From: Leisingera sp. SS27
Lineage (GTDB): Bacteria > Pseudomonadota > Alphaproteobacteria > Rhodobacterales > Rhodobacteraceae
Length of the DNA: 64,000 nucleotides
Assembly: GCF_028368855.1 (NCBI RefSeq)
Contig: NZ_JAQNCY010000004.1
Location: 1-64,000, forward strand
Reading direction: 5' to 3'
Shown: in pieces, positions 1 through 7,442 of the stretch
Layout of the letters: every line of letters starts with the position of its first letter
Position numbering within the stretch: position 1 is the stretch's first letter
The notes under the pieces: generated by a model
The model's input: only the letters and a program-made list of their open reading frames with translations
The model's database searches: none
Told to the model about the DNA's origin: nothing
Position numbers and translations under genes: made by a program

Positions 1-560
1 CCAAAATGACCCAGTCTCTCCTGAGCGTCCAGCCGTCTCTCCAGCCCGTCCCCCGTCCGATCCCGCGTCGCCGCCGTCCCGCCCGGTGTCTCTCAGCTGC
101 GCCTCAGCGCCGCCGGTGAGGGGGCTTTTACGGATACCCCCGAACACCCGCAACCCAAAAAACGCAAAAAACCAAACTTTCCGAAAAGAAAAATCACAAA
201 TCAAACAATATCAATAGCTTACATGGACAAAAAGTCAGCACTCCTGACCAAAAACACAACGCCCGCCCAAACCCCGGACCGCCCAAACCGCACCAGAAAC
301 CCGCCATAAACCACTTACCCACAGACTCAACAAACATATCCACAAAAACAGAGAGAGGAATCGAAGTTTCAGAGCCGGCGCCCCCGACCCAAGCAGCCTC
401 CTGCAACACAAAAGAGGACCAGCGGGTGAGCCGCAATGCCGAGGGTCAGATCATCCTCCCTAAACTCCGGCCTGCCACAATGTGAAATTGAAAGGGGGTT
501 CGCAGCGAAGCCCACCCCATTAAAGAAAGCCCTGCGATCAAAGGAACCAGGCAACCGCCA
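1..560. other. Gene-free region, partly AT-rich
   Basis: No convincing gene is present. Bases 1-150 are GC-rich and rich in short CCGTCTC/CGCC words. From about 150 to 360 the composition turns abruptly AT- and A-rich, unlike the rest of the window. Two nine-base words one mismatch away from the DnaA box TTATCCACA lie at 315-323 (TTACCCACA) and 336-344 (ATATCCACA). The frames that stay open here lack ribosome binding sites and do not resemble any family I know. Confidence 0.5.
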
Positions 561-587
561 AAACAAAAGCGGCCCCGAAAGGGCCGC
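561..587 (-). terminator. Intrinsic terminator of the aldehyde dehydrogenase/CMD operon
   Basis: On the minus strand a perfect 7-bp stem (GCGGCCC/GGGCCGC, five-base loop) is followed directly by TTTTGTTT. It begins 26 bases past the stop codon of the CMD-family gene, so it should end that two-gene transcript. Confidence 0.85.
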
Positions 588-612
588 CCTTCAAACACAG
601 CAAACCGGCCAG

Positions 613-996
613 TCAGCCCTGCTCCTCCAGGACCTTGCGGGCAGCCCGGAAACATTCCAGGGCCTGAGGAACACCGCAATATATGCCAATCACATGAATG
701 ATGGCGCGGATCTCCTCCTTGGTAACGCCGTTATTGATGGCGCCGCGGCAGTGCAACTCCCATTCATGCATCTTGCCCAGCGCGCCAATCATCGAGAGGT
801 TCATCATTGAGCGGGTCTTGGCGTCGATCACGTCATCTCCCCAGCCGAAGCCCCAGCACCATGCGGTCATTGCTTCCTGAAAAGGACGGGTGAAGTCATC
901 CGCTGCAGCCAGGTTCTTTTCGACATATTCCGCGCCAAGGGTTGCCTTGCGCTGTTCCAGCCCTTTCAGGAACAGGTCTTCATCAAATGCACTCAT
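613..996 (-). CDS. Carboxymuconolactone decarboxylase (CMD) family protein
   Basis: The 127-residue product has the all-helical CMD fold sequence pattern of PcaC-like 4-carboxymuconolactone decarboxylases: WGDDVIDAKTRSM in the middle, then HCRGAINNGVTKEEI and HVIGIYCGVPQALE. It lacks the CxxC of the AhpD peroxidase branch, so a decarboxylase or hydrolase role is likelier than a redox one. It starts one base after the stop codon of the upstream aldehyde dehydrogenase and must be co-transcribed with it. No other protocatechuate genes are nearby, so the true substrate is unknown. GAGAGG lies just upstream of the ATG. Confidence 0.85.
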   Translation of the reverse strand: MSAFDEDLFLKGLEQRKATLGAEYVEKNLAAADDFTRPFQEAMTAWCWGFGWGDDVIDAKTRSMMNLSMIGALGKMHEWELHCRGAINNGVTKEEIRAIIHVIGIYCGVPQALECFRAARKVLEEQG

Positions 997-997
997 T

Positions 998-2452
998 TCA
1001 GCCTCTCAGTTTCATGGCAATGTTTTTGGTCTGCACGTAATTCCACAGCGCCTCGCGGCCCTTCTCGCGGCCATAGCCGGACTTACCGTAGCCGCCAAAA
1101 GGTGTTTCAACGCCGCCGGCGTACCATTCGTTCACAAAGACCTGACCTGCACGGATCTGGCGTGCCGATTGCGTGGCGCGGTCGAGGTCGCGAGTGAAGA
1201 CGCCACCGACCAGCCCGTATCCGGTGCTGTTGGCGATCCCGATCGCCTCGGCATCGGACTGGAACTTGAGAACTGAGAGCACGGGGCCGAAGATCTCCTC
1301 GCTGGCGATACTGTCGGACGGGGCAATGCCGGTTACAACCGTGGGTGACAGGAAAGCGCCTGCATTGCTGGCGGCGGTGCCGCCGGTTGCGATGGCGGCG
1401 CCATCCGCCTGAGCTTGCCGGACGATACCCAAGGCACGGTCGCGCTGGGTCATGGAAACCAAGGCGCCCATGTTAGCGCCGAACTCAGGCCGGTCGATGC
1501 CAGGTCCTACGCTGAGGCTTTGCGCCACGTTAACCGCGCGTTCAACCAGTTCATCATGGCGGCTTTCGTGCACAATCACCCGGCTCATGGCGCTGCAGAC
1601 CTGGCCTGCATTGAAAAATATGCCCCAGCGGATGTCATTCTCAAAGGCTTCGAGGTCGGCGTCCTCATGCACGATGGCAGCGGATTTGCCGCCAAGCTCG
1701 AGCACGCAAGGAACCACATTCTGTGCCGCTGCGGAGGCGATCCGGATGCCGGTGGGAACCGAACCTGTAAAGACAATCTGATTGACCTGCGGGTGGCCTG
1801 CCAAGGCGGCGCCAGCTTCATGCCCATAGCCGCAGAGCACGTTAACCGCACCGGCCGGAAACCCGGCGGCCTCGGCCGCACGTGCGAGCCAAGCGTTGGT
1901 AAGAGGCGTAAGTTCAGGTGTCTTGATCACGCAGGCATTGCCGGTGGCCAGCGCCGCAGACAGGGACCTTGCGGTCATTTCCACCGGGTAGTTCCAGGGG
2001 ATGATTTGGGCGGAGACCCCCATCGGCTCGTTCTCGGTCCAGTCGAAATAACCGCCGCCCAGCGGGATCGAGCGGCCCTCAACCGTGCTGGCCTGGTTAC
2101 CGTAGTATTCGAAATAGAGCGCGGCGCCTTCGATCTCCATCCGGGATTCCCAAAGCGGTTTGCCCTGTTCCAGGGTCAGGACGCGGGCAATCTCGTCGAT
2201 ATGGTCGAGCAGGTAGCGGCCCATGGCCTGCACCATGCGGCCCCGTGCAATCGGGCGCAGCGCTGAAAGCTCGCCGGACAGGTGCACACGGCGGGCCGCC
2301 TGGACGGCTCGGTCCACGTCCGCGGCATCGGCCAGCGCATGGCGGGCCAGCAGTTCACCATTGGCGGGGTTGGTGACATCAATCCACCCTGCCCCGCCGG
2401 GCGCCCAGGCGCCATCGATGTAGTTCAGCCATTCGGCATCAAGCTGTGTCAT
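998..2452 (-). CDS. NAD(P)-dependent aldehyde dehydrogenase
   Basis: A full-length (484 aa) member of the aldehyde dehydrogenase superfamily, oxidising an aldehyde to its acid in the cytoplasm. Visible catalytic residues are N154 (in PWNYP), K177, the general base E252 (in LELGGK) and the nucleophile C286 (in FNAGQVCSA); the EEIFGPV signature follows. An in-frame GTG-type extension of 29 residues is open upstream, but its sequence does not look like this family. The ATG at 2452 gives the usual N-terminus (MTQLDAEWLNYIDG) and has AGGGA upstream. It forms an operon with the CMD-family gene and is divergent from a class III aminotransferase, so an amine-to-aldehyde-to-acid route is possible. The substrate cannot be read from sequence. 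Confidence 0.9.
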   Translation of the reverse strand: MTQLDAEWLNYIDGAWAPGGAGWIDVTNPANGELLARHALADAADVDRAVQAARRVHLSGELSALRPIARGRMVQAMGRYLLDHIDEIARVLTLEQGKPLWESRMEIEGAALYFEYYGNQASTVEGRSIPLGGGYFDWTENEPMGVSAQIIPWNYPVEMTARSLSAALATGNACVIKTPELTPLTNAWLARAAEAAGFPAGAVNVLCGYGHEAGAALAGHPQVNQIVFTGSVPTGIRIASAAAQNVVPCVLELGGKSAAIVHEDADLEAFENDIRWGIFFNAGQVCSAMSRVIVHESRHDELVERAVNVAQSLSVGPGIDRPEFGANMGALVSMTQRDRALGIVRQAQADGAAIATGGTAASNAGAFLSPTVVTGIAPSDSIASEEIFGPVLSVLKFQSDAEAIGIANSTGYGLVGGVFTRDLDRATQSARQIRAGQVFVNEWYAGGVETPFGGYGKSGYGREKGREALWNYVQTKNIAMKLRG

Positions 2453-2854
2453 AGTCCGTTGGTTCCCTGCTGCGAGGTCGTGGTCTGCCGCTTTGCGCAT
2501 CCACTTCTGACGATGCAGGATGGAATGTTCCGGGTTCACTTCGCAAGAGGGATCGACCGCCAGGAGACCGGGGCGCTGACATCACCACTGCGGCGCTGCT
2601 GCATTTGGAGGCAGTCATCGATCCGCTACGGCTGTTGAATAAATGCAACCTTTCTACCCAAGCCAGCCCGCGGCTGGATCCGGCCGGACCAGAGCGCCGC
2701 AATAGCCGTTTTGCCGCGCACTCTGGTCCCGGTCCCGGCGTGCATCCCAACCGCGCGGGGCTGGGCGCTCCCGCAGCTGTGATCAAATAGATTTTGACTT
2801 TTTGGTCAAAAAATTTCCAACTTGGCCAAACCAGCCTCGACAGGAGCCAAATAC
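2453..2854. promoter_or_regulatory. Divergent promoter region, aldehyde dehydrogenase / aminotransferase
   Basis: This 400-bp stretch separates two divergent genes and holds no convincing gene. Its right end (2785-2835) is AT-rich and has the operator-like repeats listed separately. The left part is GC-rich with no clear promoter hexamers. Confidence 0.5.
2792..2830. promoter_or_regulatory. Operator-like repeats upstream of the class III aminotransferase
   Basis: A perfect inverted repeat TTTTGAC - six bases - GTCAAAA spans 2792-2811. In addition TTTGGTCAAA (2801-2810) and CTTGGCCAAA (2821-2830) are near-identical direct repeats 20 bp apart, about two helical turns. Both lie within 65 bp of the aminotransferase start. 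The core resembles the TTGACC-type operators of TetR- and GntR-family repressors, but no such regulator is adjacent. Confidence 0.5.
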
Positions 2855-4129
2855 ATGGAAAAGATCCTTACCCAGTCCGAGTGGATTGACCGCGCCAGGG
2901 CAGTGCTGCCCGCAGGCGGCTTCGGGAACTTCGATCCAGGCATTGTCATCCGCCAGGGCAAGGGCTCCCGTGTTTGGGATGAAGATGGCAAGGAGTACAT
3001 CGATTACTTGATTGGCTCCGGTCCGATGATGCTGGGCCACGGCCATCCTGAGGTGATAGAGGCAGTTCTGGAGCAACTGCCGAGGGGCATGACCTTCTTC
3101 GCCAGCAACGCACGCGGCATTGAACTGGCAGAGGAGATTTGCCGCGCAGTACCCTGTGCCGATCAGCTGCGATATGTCAGTACCGGCGGTGAAGCGGATA
3201 TGTATGCAATCCGGCTGGCGCGGGCGTTCACCGGGCGCACCAAGATCGTCAAGTTCGAGGGAGGCTACCATGGCATGTCGGCAGAAGCGCAGATGAGCCT
3301 GGCCCCTGTCAGGCGGGTGAATTTCCCGCAGGCCATTCCGGACAGCGCCGGCATCCCGCCGTCCGTTGCAGCAGAGGTTCTGGTCGCGCCTTTCAATGAC
3401 TTCGAATACATCAAGCAGCTGATGGCGGAGCACGGGCAAGAGATCGCGGCCATCATCGCCGAACCTTTGCAGCGTATCGTGCCGCCGCTGCCGGGCTTCC
3501 TACAGCTTTTGCGAGATGAAACCAAAGAGCACGGAAGCCTTTTGATCTTTGACGAAGTGGTCACCGGATTCCGCTCCACCTACGGCGGCGGTCAGGAACT
3601 GTACGGCGTGACGCCGGATCTGGCGACGCTGGGCAAGGTAATCGGCGGCGGCTTCCCGCTGGCCGCCATCGTGGGACGCGCCGAAATAATGCGGCATTTC
3701 GACAAGGCGGAAGTGGGCGCCGAAGGCTGGCTGATGCAGTTGGGCACGCTGTCAGGCAACCCGGTGGCCGCTGTTGCGGGCCTCAAGACCATGGAGATTC
3801 TGCGCCGCGAGGGTTCCTACGACCATCTGAACAGCACTGGCCAGCGGCTGATGCAGATGACAAGCGCAGCACTTGAAGAGGCCGGGGTGCCGTTTCAGAT
3901 CGTCGGCGAACCTGCGCTGTTCGAGGTCGTCTTCACTGGTGCCAAAGTGCGCGATTACCGGGACACCCAGGCCGGAAACGCTGAACGCACCAAGCGCTAT
4001 AACGAGGTGCTGCGCCAGGAGGGCATCTTCAAATCACCGGGCAAGACCTACCCCAGCCTGGCTCTGACAGAAGAGGATCTGGAACAGACCGAAGCAGCCA
4101 TCAGAAAGGCTGCCGCGGCTTTGGATTAA
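2855..4129 (+). CDS. Class III (glutamate-1-semialdehyde-type) aminotransferase
   Basis: A PLP-dependent class III aminotransferase of 424 residues. D233 (in IFDEVVTGFR) should contact the pyridine nitrogen, and K261 (in LGKVIGGGFP) should form the Schiff base. Overall it is closest in feel to glutamate-1-semialdehyde-mutase-like aminotransferases, but the window gives no haem-synthesis context, so it is more likely a catabolic or secondary transaminase. The ATG at 2855 follows CAGGAG at 2841-2846. An upstream in-frame TTG at 2822 lacks a binding site and was not used. It is divergent from the aldehyde dehydrogenase/CMD pair and convergent with a RidA gene. Confidence 0.88.
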   Translation: MEKILTQSEWIDRARAVLPAGGFGNFDPGIVIRQGKGSRVWDEDGKEYIDYLIGSGPMMLGHGHPEVIEAVLEQLPRGMTFFASNARGIELAEEICRAVPCADQLRYVSTGGEADMYAIRLARAFTGRTKIVKFEGGYHGMSAEAQMSLAPVRRVNFPQAIPDSAGIPPSVAAEVLVAPFNDFEYIKQLMAEHGQEIAAIIAEPLQRIVPPLPGFLQLLRDETKEHGSLLIFDEVVTGFRSTYGGGQELYGVTPDLATLGKVIGGGFPLAAIVGRAEIMRHFDKAEVGAEGWLMQLGTLSGNPVAAVAGLKTMEILRREGSYDHLNSTGQRLMQMTSAALEEAGVPFQIVGEPALFEVVFTGAKVRDYRDTQAGNAERTKRYNEVLRQEGIFKSPGKTYPSLALTEEDLEQTEAAIRKAAAALD

Positions 4130-4138
4130 CCCGTCAGC

Positions 4139-4167
4139 AAAAAAAGGCGGGCTGCCTGCCCGCCTTT
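4139..4167 (-). terminator. Bidirectional intrinsic terminator
   Basis: An 8-bp perfect stem (AGGCGGGC/GCCCGCCT) with a five-base loop lies between convergent genes. On the minus strand it is followed by seven Ts, a strong terminator for the RidA gene. On the plus strand only TTT follows. Confidence 0.85.
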
Positions 4168-4188
4168 CCCATACCAGCCAAGGCCAAC

Positions 4189-4539
4189 TTAGGCTCTGGC
4201 CGCGGTTACAATCAGTTCCACCAGGAAATCCTCCCGGGCCAGCTTCGCTTCGCCGCAGGCGCGTGCAGGGGCATGGCCCTCTGGCACCCAAGCATCCCAG
4301 ACCGCATTCATTTCAGCAAAGTGCTTCATGTCGGCAAGCCAGATCACGGTTTGCAGGATGCGGCTCTTGTCACTGCCCGCCTCTGCCAGCAGCGCGTCGA
4401 TCTTGTCCAGGCAATCCTGGGTCTGCTGCGCCACGCTGGCGCCTGCAGTTCCCACCTGCCCCGCGAGGTAGATGGTATCGCCATGGGTTACGATCTGGCT
4501 CATGCGCTGGGTGGTGTGGCTGCGGGTGATTTCAGACAT
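4189..4539 (-). CDS. RidA family enamine/imine deaminase
   Basis: The 116-residue product is a standard-length member of the RidA (YjgF/YER057c/UK114) family, trimeric cytoplasmic proteins that hydrolyse reactive enamines and imines made by PLP enzymes. The family's conserved arginine is seen in HAPARACGEAKLA and the acidic residue in FLVELIVTA. Its convergent neighbour is a PLP aminotransferase, which would suit a clean-up role, but the two genes are not in one operon. AAGGATAAAGAG precedes the ATG. Confidence 0.92.
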   Translation of the reverse strand: MSEITRSHTTQRMSQIVTHGDTIYLAGQVGTAGASVAQQTQDCLDKIDALLAEAGSDKSRILQTVIWLADMKHFAEMNAVWDAWVPEGHAPARACGEAKLAREDFLVELIVTAARA

Positions 4540-4584
4540 CTCTTTATCCTTGGAATAGCTGTTGCAGGGCTTACGCCGCCGTCT

Positions 4585-4929
4585 TCATTGGGACAGCTGC
4601 CATTTGCCTTCGGAGGGACAGAACTTGCGGCGGACTTGCTTGGCGGTCTGGTCATCCTTGACAAAGGCCTGATGCTGCAGAAGCACGCAATCGCCCTCCT
4701 TGCCCGCCACCTGCACGTTGCCGTGCGCGCCGCTGTCCGGGTTGGACCACTTTGCCCGCTTGCCGCCCTGCGCCTCGGCCAGCAGGGATTGCTCCGCCTG
4801 CCGCATAATATTGGTGTCCTGCGGCGTCAGCCCGGACTTGGCCAGAATACGGCTGAGAGGATTGGCAGCCGCGGGCGCGGCAACCAGTGCTGCCACGGCG
4901 GCAGCTGTCAGAATTCCGGAAAAACGCAT
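4585..4929 (-). CDS. Small exported protein, surface-antigen-like
   Basis: A 114-residue protein with a clear Sec signal peptide (MRFSGILTAAAVAALVAAPA, cleavage near AAA-NPL). The mature part contains WSNPDSGAHGNVQV, then two cysteines, then a C-terminal tryptophan. This order resembles the C-terminal domain of the 17-kDa / RT0821-Lpp0805 surface antigen family, without the lipobox and glycine-zipper part of those proteins. GGAG lies upstream of the ATG at 4929; a longer in-frame start at 4989 would bury the signal peptide and was rejected. The function is unknown. Confidence 0.75.
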   Translation of the reverse strand: MRFSGILTAAAVAALVAAPAAANPLSRILAKSGLTPQDTNIMRQAEQSLLAEAQGGKRAKWSNPDSGAHGNVQVAGKEGDCVLLQHQAFVKDDQTAKQVRRKFCPSEGKWQLSQ

Positions 4930-5042
4930 GTGAATACTCCTGCCTGAATGAAACCGGCCAACTTCCAGTAAGGCGCAACCGGCGGGCAATGTCCATGCGG
5001 CGGATCAGGCGAAGCTGACAGGGTCAGGGAAACCTGGTCGGA

Positions 5043-5942
5043 TCAGGAGAATTTGCGGAACAGCCGTGTCATATCAAACAGCTCATCCAGCCGGTCATAG
5101 CGGTCCTTGGTCTTGTCCCAGCTTTCTTCCTGAGTGGCGGCGATCATCGCCTCCAGCAGCATCATGGTGGAGATGTTGGAATCCCAGGCCGACGGAATTT
5201 CGACCCAGCAGTTAAAGGTGTGTTCGGCAACCGTGGCAATCGGGCTGGCCCATTGGTCAGTGATCAGCACGATTTTCACTCCGCGTTCCGAAGCCAGCTC
5301 CGCCAGTCTTTGCAGGTTAGTCTCATACCGGCGCACGTCAAACATCAGGAGCGTATCGCCCTCAACCATGTCCAGCACGTAGTGCGGCCAGGTCGCGGAT
5401 GAGGATGTCATATGGGTGACCCGCTGCCGGATCGCCTGGAAGTGGGTGAAGGCATAATCCGCCAGCGCCCGGGTGATGCGCCCGCCGACCACATAAAGCC
5501 GCCCTTCGGTGTTGGCGAGCTGATGCACGGCGGCGTCGAAATGGGCGGAGTCAATGTTGGAGAACGTCTGCTGAAGGTTGTCTGTCACAGCCTGTGCAAA
5601 TCTGTTCAGCAGGTGGCCTTCGGGCGCCTCTGAGGCCCAGTTGTCGCGCCGCTTGGTGGGACCCGAAACCTTGGCCTCCAGCTCCTTCAGCAGGGCCTGA
5701 TGAAACTGCGGATACCCTTTGAACCCCAGTTTCTGCACCATCCGGGCTACCGTCGGCGTGGACACTTCAGCATTCCCGGCAACGATGGTGATCGAGGCCA
5801 GTCCCGCCGCAGGATAGTTTTCCAGCAGCAGGTTCGCGAATTTCCGTTCGGATTGGGTGAGCGAGGAATAGCTCTCACGGATCAATTCGCGAACGGTGGC
5901 AGGAGGTTTCGACAAGGGCGCATTCCTGTTTTGAACAGACAC
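5043..5942 (-). CDS. RpiR family transcriptional regulator (HTH + SIS)
   Basis: A 299-residue regulator. Residues about 15-90 form the RpiR-type helix-turn-helix (ERKFANLLLENYP, then STPTVARMVQKLGFKGYPQF). About 130-270 is a sugar-isomerase (SIS) effector domain (VVGGRITRALADYAF). It is divergently transcribed from the amidohydrolase/TRAP/ligase operon, and a 34-bp palindrome lies in the short space between them. It is therefore the probable local regulator of that operon. RpiR proteins often sense phosphosugars, but members also control amine and amino acid catabolism, so the ligand is open. Confidence 0.92.
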   Translation of the reverse strand: MSVQNRNAPLSKPPATVRELIRESYSSLTQSERKFANLLLENYPAAGLASITIVAGNAEVSTPTVARMVQKLGFKGYPQFHQALLKELEAKVSGPTKRRDNWASEAPEGHLLNRFAQAVTDNLQQTFSNIDSAHFDAAVHQLANTEGRLYVVGGRITRALADYAFTHFQAIRQRVTHMTSSSATWPHYVLDMVEGDTLLMFDVRRYETNLQRLAELASERGVKIVLITDQWASPIATVAEHTFNCWVEIPSAWDSNISTMMLLEAMIAATQEESWDKTKDRYDRLDELFDMTRLFRKFS

Positions 5943-6000
5943 TTTCTAACCTGGAACCGGCCTGAAAAGAAAGTTTCAGGAAAACCTGTCCGGAACCGAT

Positions 6001-6034
6001 CATGAAAAGATATTGACACAAATATCTCTTCATG
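6001..6034. promoter_or_regulatory. 34-bp RpiR operator-like palindrome
   Basis: The arms CATGAAAAGATATT (6001-6014) and AATATCTCTTCATG (6021-6034) are reverse complements with a single mismatch, separated by six bases. The site lies in the 125-bp divergent region between the RpiR gene and its putative target operon, 34 bp before the chosen start codon at 6068. Its length, symmetry and place fit an operator for the adjacent dimeric regulator. TTGACA occurs at 6013-6018 within the site. Confidence 0.7.
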
Positions 6035-6067
6035 GAAACATTTTTCCAACTCACAGGGAGGCGGCGC

Positions 6068-6853
6068 ATGCACGAGAGTGATTCTCACACTCAGAAGGAC
6101 GCGGTGGAGGTGGTGAACCGTAACGGCACCAGCCCGGTCCTGCTTCTGTGCGAGCATGCCTCCAGCAACATCCCCGCCCGTTACGACGGGCTGGGCCTGC
6201 GCGAAGCCGACCGGCTGAGCCATGCCGCATGGGACCCGGGCGCGCGGGCCGTGGCCCTGCATATGTCCAAAGTGCTGGATGCCCCGCTGGTCGCCAGCAC
6301 CGTGTCGCGGCTGGTTTATGACTGCAATCGTCCGCCAGAGGCCGCCAGCGCCATGCCGGAGAAATCCGAACTGGTGGAAATTCCCGGCAACAAGGGACTG
6401 ACCGCGGAGCAGCGTCTGGAACGGGTGGAAACGGTCTATGATCCGTTCTGCGCAGCCGTTTCCGATTTGATAAAGGCCCGCAAAGAATCCGGGCGGCAGA
6501 CCGTGCTGGTCACAATGCACAGCTTCACACCGGTTTATTTCGGCAAGCAACGCGCGGTGGAGATCGGCATCCTGCATGACAACGACAGCAGGCTGGCGGA
6601 CGCGATGCTGGCAGAGGCCCCTGCCCTGCCGCACCGCCGGGTCGAGCGTAACGAACCCTATGGGCCGGCTGACGGCGTCACCCATTCATTGAAAATCCAC
6701 GGGCTGGCGCATGGGCTGGCCAACGTGATGATCGAGATCCGCAATGATCTGGTGGCAACACCAGAAAAAGAAGAGGCCATGGCAGAAGAAATGCTGACAT
6801 TGCTGCGCCCGGCCCTGGCCGCGCTGGCAGCGAAGGGAGGGCCAGATGCCTAG
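6068..6853 (+). CDS. N-formylglutamate amidohydrolase family protein
   Basis: A 261-residue member of the N-formylglutamate amidohydrolase (HutG2-type) family, zinc-dependent enzymes that cleave an amide bond on glutamate. Visible blocks are LLLCEHASSNIP near the N-terminus, HAAWDPGARAV, VTMHSFTPVY, ILHDNDSRLAD and NEPYGPADGVTHSL. The start at 6068 has AGGGAGG six bases upstream; an in-frame ATG at 6032 lacks a site and lies inside the palindrome. It is first in an operon with TRAP transport genes and a glutamine-synthetase-like ligase. No histidine-degradation genes are near, so I infer it may remove the glutamyl group from a gamma-glutamyl product rather than act in Hut. It overlaps the next gene by 8 bases. 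Confidence 0.85.
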   Translation: MHESDSHTQKDAVEVVNRNGTSPVLLLCEHASSNIPARYDGLGLREADRLSHAAWDPGARAVALHMSKVLDAPLVASTVSRLVYDCNRPPEAASAMPEKSELVEIPGNKGLTAEQRLERVETVYDPFCAAVSDLIKARKESGRQTVLVTMHSFTPVYFGKQRAVEIGILHDNDSRLADAMLAEAPALPHRRVERNEPYGPADGVTHSLKIHGLAHGLANVMIEIRNDLVATPEKEEAMAEEMLTLLRPALAALAAKGGPDA

Positions 6854-7442
6854 AATCATCCGGGCCTATGTCCGCGGCATCGACGCGATGAACCGCGCCA
6901 TTGGCCGCTTTGCCATGTATCTGATTTTCGCCCTCATCGGGGTGCTGCTGTGGTCCTCGGTGTCCAAGACGTTTTTCAACCCATCGCACTGGACGCTGGA
7001 GACCGCGCAGTTCGTGATGGTCGCCTATTACGTTCTGGGCGGCCCCTACTCCATGCAGCTCGGCTCAAATGTGCGAATGGATCTTTTTTATGGCGGCTGG
7101 TCGACCCGGACAAAGGCGATGGTCGATGCTTTCACCGTGCTTTTCCTGATCACTTATCTGGTGATCCTGATGTACGGCGCTCTCAGCTCAACCGCCTATT
7201 CACTGGGCTATTTCGGGCTGGAACCGCTGCAGTTCTTCTGGGACCTGCTGACGACGCTGGTGACCGAAGGTCCCACCGCTGCCGGCGAACAGCTCGGCTA
7301 TTTGGAGCGCAGCTCCACCGCCTGGCGGCCGTTCCTGTGGCCCGTCAAAACCATCCTTTGCTTCGGCGTATTCCTGATGCTGCTGCAATGCCTTGCCGAA
7401 CTGTTCCGGGATATCGGACGCCTGCGCGGAGTTGAAATCTGA
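6846..7442 (+). CDS. TRAP transporter small permease (DctQ-type)
   Basis: The 198-residue product has four predicted membrane segments (about residues 20-40, 60-80, 92-115, 158-180) and the DctQ family layout. It has an unusual insert between segments 3 and 4 (about 120-155), typical of the longer small subunits that partner 500-residue large permeases. It overlaps the upstream gene by 8 bases and the downstream large permease by one base (TGATG), so all are translated from one message. Confidence 0.88.
   Translation: MPRIIRAYVRGIDAMNRAIGRFAMYLIFALIGVLLWSSVSKTFFNPSHWTLETAQFVMVAYYVLGGPYSMQLGSNVRMDLFYGGWSTRTKAMVDAFTVLFLITYLVILMYGALSSTAYSLGYFGLEPLQFFWDLLTTLVTEGPTAAGEQLGYLERSSTAWRPFLWPVKTILCFGVFLMLLQCLAELFRDIGRLRGVEI

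Noticed and set aside
194-566. Open frames on both strands in the left AT-rich region
   Set aside because: No ribosome binding site, no family-like sequence and abnormal amino acid use; the region looks non-coding.
1415-2266. Long open frame on the plus strand inside the aldehyde dehydrogenase
   Set aside because: It is antisense to a clear dehydrogenase with intact catalytic motifs; GC-rich codons leave such frames open by chance.
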